Shown here one piece after another: positions 5,566-10,027 of a stretch of DNA of 10,027 bases. The translations under genes were made by a program, and so were the position numbers. Numbering within the stretch: the stretch's first letter is position 1; each line of letters begins with the position of its first letter. The notes beneath the pieces were generated by a model. That model did not search any database. It saw nothing but the letters and a program-made list of their open reading frames with translations, and was not told the DNA's origin. The DNA is from CAYQDR01 sp964416315 (GTDB taxonomy: Bacteria; Methylomirabilota; Methylomirabilia; Rokubacteriales; DASRDR01): the NCBI GenBank assembly GCA_964416315.1, contig CAYQDR010000156.1, positions 1 to 10,027 on the forward strand, given 5' to 3'.

Positions 5566-6081
5566 TCAGGTCAGGAGCGAGAGGAGGACCCTGACCCCGC
5601 GCGACGCTCGCCGGTGGATCGCAGCGTCGAGGCCCCACGCTCGTCCGGCCCGGCTCCCCAGGAACGCGACCATCGCGGCGATGAGCAGCGCGTGCATCGG
5701 GCCGGGCCCGGTGCCGGCCACGTGCGCCGCCAGGGCGGTGTTGACCGCCAGGAGGAGCCCCAGGAGCGCGGCGAGCCCCGTCAGGAGCCCGAGGATCAGC
5801 CCGACGCCGATGGCGACCTCCCCCCAGGCCTGGAGCGCGCTCGCCAGCGTGGCGTGCGGCAGCACCGTGTCGCGGAGGAAGTCGCGGTGCCAGGCGAACG
5901 GCGTCCCGGCGGCCAGCTCCGACAACCGGCGGGTCTGCTGGGTGAGGGCGGCGGCCGAGACGACCGGGTAGGGGACCGCGCCGGCCCACCACAGGACGGT
6001 GAACTTGGGCCAGGCCGCGCGGAGCACGAGTGCGCCGACGACGACCCGGAGGAGCGCCAGCCAGAGTTCAGGCCGCCACAC
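5566..6081 (-). CDS. DoxX-like integral membrane protein
   Basis: This is a 171-residue hydrophobic protein resembling the DoxX/DoxD (TQO small subunit-like) family. Membrane segments are apparent at about 6-22, 86-120 (two closely spaced spans, rich in Leu, Ala and Gly) and 128-142. The ending GRAWGLDAAI (146-155) is typical of this family. A loop of about 50 polar residues between the first two hydrophobic parts (about 47-80) should lie on one side of the membrane. Family members are linked to quinone- or thiol-related redox processes, but many have no known role, so function stays open. The start is GTG 6081, 18 nt after the sppA stop, with GGCGG just after that stop as a weak ribosome site. 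It is therefore probably the second gene of an sppA transcript. Confidence 0.75.
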   Translation of the reverse strand: MWRPELWLALLRVVVGALVLRAAWPKFTVLWWAGAVPYPVVSAAALTQQTRRLSELAAGTPFAWHRDFLRDTVLPHATLASALQAWGEVAIGVGLILGLLTGLAALLGLLLAVNTALAAHVAGTGPGPMHALLIAAMVAFLGSRAGRAWGLDAAIHRRASRGVRVLLSLLT

Positions 6082-6099
6082 GGCGCTCGGTCGGCCGCC

Positions 6100-7050
6100 T
6101 TACGGCCACCAGAGATAGAGGAAGCGCGGCCCCGACGTGACGAGCCGCGCCAGGTCCGCGACGCTCGGCGCCGGCGCCGGCTGGTGGCCGCCCGAGTAGA
6201 CGGTCGCGCGGTACTGCCGCGGCCGGTGGTAGGTGACGATGCGCGCCTCCGTGAGCCCGGCGGCCTCGCGGGCGAGCGCGATCGCGTCCTCCAGGTAGCC
6301 GATCCGGTCCACGAGCCCCACCGCGAGCGCTTCCGAGGCCGTGTACACGCGCCCGTCGGCGAGCTGCCGGACGCGCGCCTCGTCGAGGCGCCGCTCGCGC
6401 GCCACCAGCTCGACGAACCGCGCGTAGAGGCGGTCGATGATCTGCTGGAAGATGGCGCGCTCCTCGGATGTGAGCCCGCGGAACGGGCTCCCCATGTCCT
6501 TGTGCACTCCGGACTTGATGTAGTTGGCGCTCACCCCGATCTTTTCGAGGAGGCCTCCCGAGTCGACGTTCAGCATCAGGACACCGATGGACCCGGTGAT
6601 CGTCGTGGGGTGCACCAGGATGCGGTCCGCGGCCAGCGCGACGTAGTAGCCCCCGGAGGCGCCGACGTCGAGGATCGAGGCGACCACGGGCACCTTCCGG
6701 CGCGCCTTGAACCGCGCCAGCTCGTGGTAGAGGATGTCGGACGCCGTCACCGTGCCGCCCGGGCTGTTGATGCGGAGGACGACGGCCCGGATGCGGTCGT
6801 CGTCCGCGGCCTTCACGAGCTCCTCCCGCACGCGGGCGAGGAGCGGGACGGGCGGCCGGGTCTCGAGCGTGATCAGCGGCTCCTCGGCGAGGACGCCGCC
6901 CAGCTCGACCAGGAGGATCTTCTCCCGCCCCTTGCCCTCGAGCGTCGTCTCCTGGAGGGGGCGGACGCGCGGCGTGAGGTCGAGGGAGATGCCGCCGCAC
7001 CCGGCGAGCCAGGCGGCGGCGAGGGCGAGCCAGGCGAGGCGCCGTGTCAT
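6100..7050 (-). CDS. sppA: Signal peptide peptidase SppA-type serine protease, predicted lipoprotein
   Basis: This 316-residue protein is of the short (36K-type) SppA family, peptidase family S49, which degrades leftover signal peptides at the membrane through a Ser-Lys dyad. The N-terminus MTRRLAWLALAAAWLAGC is a lipoprotein signal with Cys18 as the lipidated residue. Ser132 in GASGGYY and Lys184 in SGVHKDMGSP are 52 residues apart, the same spacing as Ser147 and Lys199 of Bacillus subtilis SppA. RINSPGGTV (93-101) and TGSIGV (152-157) are also family hallmarks. ATG 7050 is chosen because it gives the full signal peptide; the open frame continues far upstream but is antisense to the CoA-transferase gene. 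A lipid anchor instead of a transmembrane helix is a notable variation. The promoter TGCTATACT lies 14 nt before the ATG, so the leader is very short and has no ribosome site. It diverges from the CoA-transferase operon. Confidence 0.92.
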   Translation of the reverse strand: MTRRLAWLALAAAWLAGCGGISLDLTPRVRPLQETTLEGKGREKILLVELGGVLAEEPLITLETRPPVPLLARVREELVKAADDDRIRAVVLRINSPGGTVTASDILYHELARFKARRKVPVVASILDVGASGGYYVALAADRILVHPTTITGSIGVLMLNVDSGGLLEKIGVSANYIKSGVHKDMGSPFRGLTSEERAIFQQIIDRLYARFVELVARERRLDEARVRQLADGRVYTASEALAVGLVDRIGYLEDAIALAREAAGLTEARIVTYHRPRQYRATVYSGGHQPAPAPSVADLARLVTSGPRFLYLWWP

Positions 7051-7064
7051 GGTCGCTCGCCCGG

Positions 7065-7073
7065 AGTATAGCA
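7065..7073 (-). promoter_or_regulatory. sppA promoter, extended -10
   Basis: On the minus strand TGC-TATACT matches an extended -10 with 5 of 6 hexamer bases. The predicted start is 6-8 nt before the ATG at 7050, leaving an almost leaderless message. The -35 zone falls within the 7084-7107 palindrome, which is shared with the divergent promoter. Confidence 0.5.
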
Positions 7074-7083
7074 CTCGGATCCG

Positions 7084-7107
7084 CTTCTCCCCCAACCGGG
7101 GGAGAAG
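7084..7107. repeat. 10-bp palindrome between divergent sppA and CoA-transferase promoters
   Basis: CTTCTCCCCC (7084-7093) and GGGGGAGAAG (7098-7107) are a perfect inverted repeat around AACC. It covers the -35 regions of both divergent promoters in an 81-bp intergenic space and resembles the copy at 141-157. An operator, a dispersed repeat element, or both would fit. Confidence 0.65.
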
Positions 7108-7115
7108 GGAGGGGG

Positions 7116-7124
7116 TGCTACACT
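7116..7124 (+). promoter_or_regulatory. CoA-transferase operon promoter, extended -10
   Basis: TGC-TACACT is an extended -10 whose last base is 7 nt before the GTG at 7132, so the message should begin at the start codon itself. No ribosome site exists in those 7 nt. The distance from the first G of the palindrome's right arm to the -10 is 21 bp, identical to the layout before the gene at 187. Confidence 0.5.
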
Positions 7125-7131
7125 GACGACC

Positions 7132-8352
7132 GTGGCCGCGCCCCTCGCGGGTCTCCGGATCATCGACCTCTCGCGTATCGTCGCGGGCCCCCTCGCCACG
7201 CAGATCTTCAGCGACTACGGGGCGGAGGTCATCAAGATCGAGCAGCCGGGCGTGGGCGACGACAGCCGCCACTGGGCGCCGCCCCGGGCGCCGGATGGGC
7301 AGGCCTCGTACTTCTTCTCGGTCAACCGGGGAAAGAAGAGCGTGACCGTCAACCTCAAGCACCCGCGCGGCCGGGCGCTGGTCGTCGAGCTCGCGCGCCG
7401 GGGCGACGTCCTCGTCGAGAACTTCAAACCGGGCACGATGGACGACCTCGGCCTCGGCTATGCGACCCTCCGCGCCGTGAACCCGCGCCTGATCTACTGC
7501 TCGATCTCCGGCTTCGGGGCCACCGGCCCGTACCGCGAGCGCGCGGGGTACGACGCCATCATGCAGGGGTTCACCGGGCTCATGTCCATCACCGGCGAGC
7601 CCGACGGCCCGCCCGTGAAGGTCGGGGTCGCCCTCATCGACGTCATCACGGCGCTCTACGCCCACGGGGCGATCCTCGCCGCGCTCCAGGCGCGGACCCG
7701 GACCGGCGAGGGGCAGCATCTCGAGCTGTCGCTGATGGAGTGCGGCATCGCCGCCCTGATCAATGCCGCCACGGCCTACCTGGTCGCCGGCGAGGTCCAG
7801 GGCCGCTGGGGGAGCGCGCACCCCTCGCTCGTCCCCTATCAGGCCTTCCGGGCGCGCGACGGCTACCTGATGGTTGGCGCCGGCAACGAGCGGCTCTGGA
7901 AGGCGTTCTGCGAGGTCCTCGGGGCGCCCGAATGGGCCGACGACCCGCGCTACGACGCGCCCGCCAAACGGGTGGAGCGGCGCGCGGAGCTCGTGCGCCT
8001 CATCGAGGCGCGGCTGGAGACGCGCTCCCGCGACGCGTGGGTCGCGGCGTTCAGCGCGGCCGGCCTCCCCGCGGGGCCGATCAACGACCTCGGGGAGGTG
8101 TTCGCCGACCCGCAGGTCCAGTACCGGGAGATGGCGGTCGAGGTCGAGCACCCGACGGCAGGCCGGATCCGGCTCCCCGGGATCCCGGTGAAGTTCGCGG
8201 GCACGCCGGCGCAGATCCAGGGGGCGCCGCCCCGTCTCGGCGAGCACACGGACGCGGTCCTCCGCGGGGTCCTCGGGCTCTCCGACGCCGAGGTCGCGGC
8301 GCTGCGCGCCGCGGGCGCGATCGGGGAGCGGCCGGCGGCGCCGCGGGGGTGA
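7132..8352 (+). CDS. Family III CoA-transferase (CaiB/BaiF), succinyl-CoA:glutarate CoA-transferase-like
   Basis: This 406-residue protein is a full-length family III CoA-transferase, which moves CoA between two carboxylates through an Asp-bound anhydride. Asp170 in VGVALID matches catalytic Asp169 of formyl-CoA transferase. LSRIVAGPLATQIFSDYGAEVIKIE (13-37), VENFKPGTMDDLGLGY (95-110) and GYDAIMQGFTGLM (139-151) are standard. Several stretches closely resemble human SUGCT as I recall it: RWGSAHPSLVPYQAF, DGYLMVGAGN, and PINDLGEVFADPQV with VEHPTAGRI. This suggests a dicarboxylate substrate such as glutarate, hydroxymethylglutarate or a relative, with succinyl-CoA as donor. Substrate assignment is inference, since the family is broad. 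GTG 7132 is chosen because the conserved PLAGLRIIDLSR starts at once. A crotonase follows after 25 nt, so they are co-transcribed. The last 15 residues are Ala/Pro/Gly-rich and probably dispensable. Confidence 0.9.
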   Translation: MAAPLAGLRIIDLSRIVAGPLATQIFSDYGAEVIKIEQPGVGDDSRHWAPPRAPDGQASYFFSVNRGKKSVTVNLKHPRGRALVVELARRGDVLVENFKPGTMDDLGLGYATLRAVNPRLIYCSISGFGATGPYRERAGYDAIMQGFTGLMSITGEPDGPPVKVGVALIDVITALYAHGAILAALQARTRTGEGQHLELSLMECGIAALINAATAYLVAGEVQGRWGSAHPSLVPYQAFRARDGYLMVGAGNERLWKAFCEVLGAPEWADDPRYDAPAKRVERRAELVRLIEARLETRSRDAWVAAFSAAGLPAGPINDLGEVFADPQVQYREMAVEVEHPTAGRIRLPGIPVKFAGTPAQIQGAPPRLGEHTDAVLRGVLGLSDAEVAALRAAGAIGERPAAPRG

Positions 8353-8363
8353 GGCGCGGGCTC

Positions 8364-8374
8364 GAGGAGGGAGG
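8364..8374 (+). promoter_or_regulatory. Ribosome binding site of crotonase 3
   Basis: GAGGAGGGAGG lies 3-8 nt before ATG 8378. It is a very strong Shine-Dalgarno site, in contrast to the first gene of the same operon, which has none, and to crotonase 2, whose equivalent position is a C-tract. Confidence 0.6.
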
Positions 8375-8377
8375 CCC

Positions 8378-9160
8378 ATGGCGTACGAGACGCTGCTCGT
8401 GGAGCGCGAGGAGACCTTCGCGGTCGTGACGCTGAACCGGCCCCCGGCCAACGCCATCTCGGCCCAGCTCGTGCTCGACCTCGAGGGCGCGATCGGGCAG
8501 CTCGAGGCCGACGCGGCGGTGCGCGCCGTCATCATCACGGGCGCGGGCGACCGGATCTTCTGCGGCGGCGCGGACCTCACCAGCGCCTTCGGTGGGGGCG
8601 CGAGCGCGGACCTCGAGGCCTTCCTGCACCGCGGCAACGCCCTCCTCCGGAGGATCGAGACGTTCCCGAAGGCGGTGATCGCCGCCATCCAGGGGCATGC
8701 GACCGGCGGGGGATGCGAGATCGCGATGGCCTGCCACCTGCGCGTCATGAAGGAGACGGCGCGGATCGGGCAGACGGAGTCGAACCTCGGGATCATCCCC
8801 GGCTACGGGGGCACGCAGCGGCTCCCGCGCCTGATCGGGCGCACGAAGGCGCTCGAGTATCTGATCCTCGGCACGCAGATCCCGGCGCCGGAGGCGCTCG
8901 CCCTCGGCCTCGTGAACCGGCTCGCCAAGGAGGGGGAGACGCTGGCGGAGGCCAAGACGCTCGCGCGGGCGATCGGGCAGCGCGCGCCGATCGCGACGCG
9001 ACTCATCATCCAGTGCGTGGACCGGGGGCTCAACGCCACCATCGACGAGGGGATCCGGGCGGAGGTGGCCGCCTTCCTCGAGACGCTGCGCACCGAAGAC
9101 GCGGCCGAGGGGATTCAGGCCTTCTTCATGAAGCGCCCGCCGGAGTTCAAGGGGCGCTGA
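8378..9160 (+). CDS. Enoyl-CoA hydratase family protein (crotonase 3)
   Basis: This 260-residue crotonase is predicted to hydrate a 2-enoyl-CoA or act on a related thioester. The first oxyanion segment IFCGGADLTS and the second ATGGGCE are present. Glu114 (GGGCE) and Glu134 (IGQTE) are 20 residues apart and match both catalytic Glu of rat hydratase. The loop PGYGGTQRLPR is intact, so of the three crotonases this is closest to a textbook hydratase. Its first residues (MAYETLLVE) and last residues (FFMKRPPEFKGR) resemble those of crotonase 2, suggesting that the two are nearer relatives of each other than of crotonase 1. It is the second gene after the CoA-transferase, which suggests that it works on the CoA ester made by that enzyme. 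The SDR follows after 69 nt. Confidence 0.92.
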   Translation: MAYETLLVEREETFAVVTLNRPPANAISAQLVLDLEGAIGQLEADAAVRAVIITGAGDRIFCGGADLTSAFGGGASADLEAFLHRGNALLRRIETFPKAVIAAIQGHATGGGCEIAMACHLRVMKETARIGQTESNLGIIPGYGGTQRLPRLIGRTKALEYLILGTQIPAPEALALGLVNRLAKEGETLAEAKTLARAIGQRAPIATRLIIQCVDRGLNATIDEGIRAEVAAFLETLRTEDAAEGIQAFFMKRPPEFKGR

Positions 9161-9184
9161 ACGGTTGCGCGCTCGGGCGCGTTC

Positions 9185-9193
9185 TGTTACGGT
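9185..9193 (+). promoter_or_regulatory. Weak extended -10 element before the SDR gene
   Basis: TGT-TACGGT fits the TGnTAnnnT pattern seen at the other promoters here, although the hexamer itself is poor (3 of 6). It would allow separate expression of the SDR with a leader of about 30 nt that keeps its GGGAGGA ribosome site (9218-9224). Confidence 0.25.
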
Positions 9194-9229
9194 CAGCCTG
9201 GCGAACGATCCGAATCCGGGAGGACGCGG

Positions 9230-9979
9230 ATGGACCTGGGGATCGCGGGCAAGGTCGCGCTGGTGACGGGCGGAGCGCGGAACCTCGGACGGGCCGACTG
9301 TCTCCGGCTCGCCGAGGAGGGCTGTCGCGTGGCGGTGCTGGACCTCAACAAGGACGGCGCGGAGGAGACGGCGGGCGAGATCCGCAAGCGCGGCGGCCAG
9401 GCGATCGCGGTGGAGTGTGACATCGTGGACCGGGCGGCCGTCGCGGCCGCCGTCGGCCGGATCGAGCGGGAGCTCGGGCCGGTGGATATCCTGGTCAACA
9501 ACGCCTCGATCATCTGGACGCTGGCGCAGCTGAAGGACATGAAGGACGAGGACTGGGACCTCAACATGAACGTGAACCTCACCGGGACGTTCAACGTGAC
9601 CCGGGCGGTCTTCCCCGGGATGCGGGAGCACCGGTGGGGCCGGGTCGTGTGCATGGCGTCCATCGCCGGCCTCCTCGGGGGCTTCGGCCAGACGGCATAC
9701 GCGACGACCAAGATGGGCGTCATCGGGTTCGCGCGCTCGGTGGCGCTCGAGGGGGCGCGCTACAACATCACCGCCAACGTGATCGCGCCGGGGATCATCG
9801 GCGAGCACGTCAAGCTCTCGCCGATGTACGACCGCATGGTGAAGCGCGTGGCCATGCAGCGCGAAGGCGCCCCGGAGGACATCGCGGACGCCATCGCATT
9901 CCTCTGCTCCGAGCGTGCCCGGTACATCACGGGCGCGGTCCTGACGGTGACGGGCGGCATGGATCTGTTCACGTTCTAG
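9230..9979 (+). CDS. Short-chain dehydrogenase/reductase, NAD-type
   Basis: This is a 249-residue classical SDR, which oxidises a hydroxyl or reduces a ketone. The cofactor motif reads TGGARNLG (13-20), where the second Gly of TGxxxGxG is Asn18; similar GxARNxGRA forms are known among FabG-like proteins. Asp38 ends strand beta-2 (VAVLD), which favours NAD(H) over NADP(H). NNAS is at 90-93, and the catalytic tetrad is Asn116, Ser144 (MASIAG), Tyr157 and Lys161 (YATTK). The ending ARYITGAVLTVTGGMDLF is a typical SDR C-terminus with the usual TGxxLxVxGG form. Directly after a CoA-transferase and an enoyl-CoA hydratase, a hydroxyacyl-CoA oxidation is a reasonable role, but SDR substrates are rarely predictable. 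ATG 9230 is supported by GGGAGGA 5 nt upstream. Only 48 bases follow its stop, with nothing recognisable in them. Confidence 0.9.
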   Translation: MDLGIAGKVALVTGGARNLGRADCLRLAEEGCRVAVLDLNKDGAEETAGEIRKRGGQAIAVECDIVDRAAVAAAVGRIERELGPVDILVNNASIIWTLAQLKDMKDEDWDLNMNVNLTGTFNVTRAVFPGMREHRWGRVVCMASIAGLLGGFGQTAYATTKMGVIGFARSVALEGARYNITANVIAPGIIGEHVKLSPMYDRMVKRVAMQREGAPEDIADAIAFLCSERARYITGAVLTVTGGMDLFTF

Positions 9980-10027
9980 CCTGGATTTCCACAGAGGGGA
10001 ATTTGCCTAACACAGGCCCGCCCCCTC

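Noticed and set aside
4960..7071. Plus-strand open frame of 703 codons crossing the HNH 3' end, the hairpin region, and antisense to DoxX and sppA
   Set aside because: Crosses three separate units, is highly charged without motifs, and is a GC-bias shadow.
7051..8796. Upstream continuation of the sppA frame on the minus strand
   Set aside because: It would add about 580 residues antisense to the CoA-transferase and crotonase 3. The signal peptide at ATG 7050 marks the true start.
1..10027. CRISPR array, insertion sequence, integrase, toxin-antitoxin or phage genes
   Set aside because: No regularly spaced direct repeats, no transposase or integrase motifs and no short toxin-antitoxin pair were seen on either strand.
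9980..10027. Relatively A/T-rich end after the SDR gene
   Set aside because: Only 48 bases, with no hairpin plus T-tract and no start of a gene that can be supported.

Overview
The window is very GC-rich bacterial chromosome (about 70% by eye, strong G/C third-position bias, ATG/GTG starts). The SppA-like lipoprotein suggests a diderm. The density of acyl-CoA genes, and a DUF222-HNH gene outside an obvious actinobacterial context, would fit an uncultivated soil lineage such as Rokubacteria/Methylomirabilota or a deltaproteobacterial-type genome. That placement is inference only; no rRNA, tRNA or marker gene is present.

Left block (1-3443, all +): the 3' tail of an unrecognised gene; an HMG-CoA lyase-like DRE-TIM enzyme whose catalytic cysteine position is Arg; a crotonase with both catalytic Glu; a Nudix CoA-diphosphatase-type protein; and a second crotonase that keeps only one of the two Glu. 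A run of G8 followed by a matching C8 lies just before this last gene.

Middle block (3444-6081): a gene-poor leader with a good intrinsic terminator, a TTGACA promoter candidate and a 16-bp palindrome; a DUF222-HNH endonuclease; then about 390 bp of convergent intergenic DNA with three consecutive hairpins. A minus-strand pair follows: sppA, then a DoxX-like membrane protein 18 nt downstream.

Right block (7051-9979, +): diverging from sppA, an apparent operon of a family III CoA-transferase resembling succinyl-CoA:glutarate CoA-transferase, a third crotonase with both Glu, and an NAD-type SDR. With the left block this forms a CoA-thioester toolkit (CoA transfer, hydration, isomerisation or a related step, oxidation, C-C cleavage, CoA turnover) that would fit degradation of a dicarboxylic or branched acid. 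The substrate cannot be read from sequence.

The most interesting non-coding signal is a shared promoter layout before the lyase-like gene and the CoA-transferase gene. In both, a C5...G5 palindrome sits exactly 21 bp (first G of the right arm to first T of the -10) from a TAnnCT -10 box, and the start codon falls 7-9 nt after that box. This points to leaderless or nearly leaderless co-regulated transcripts.
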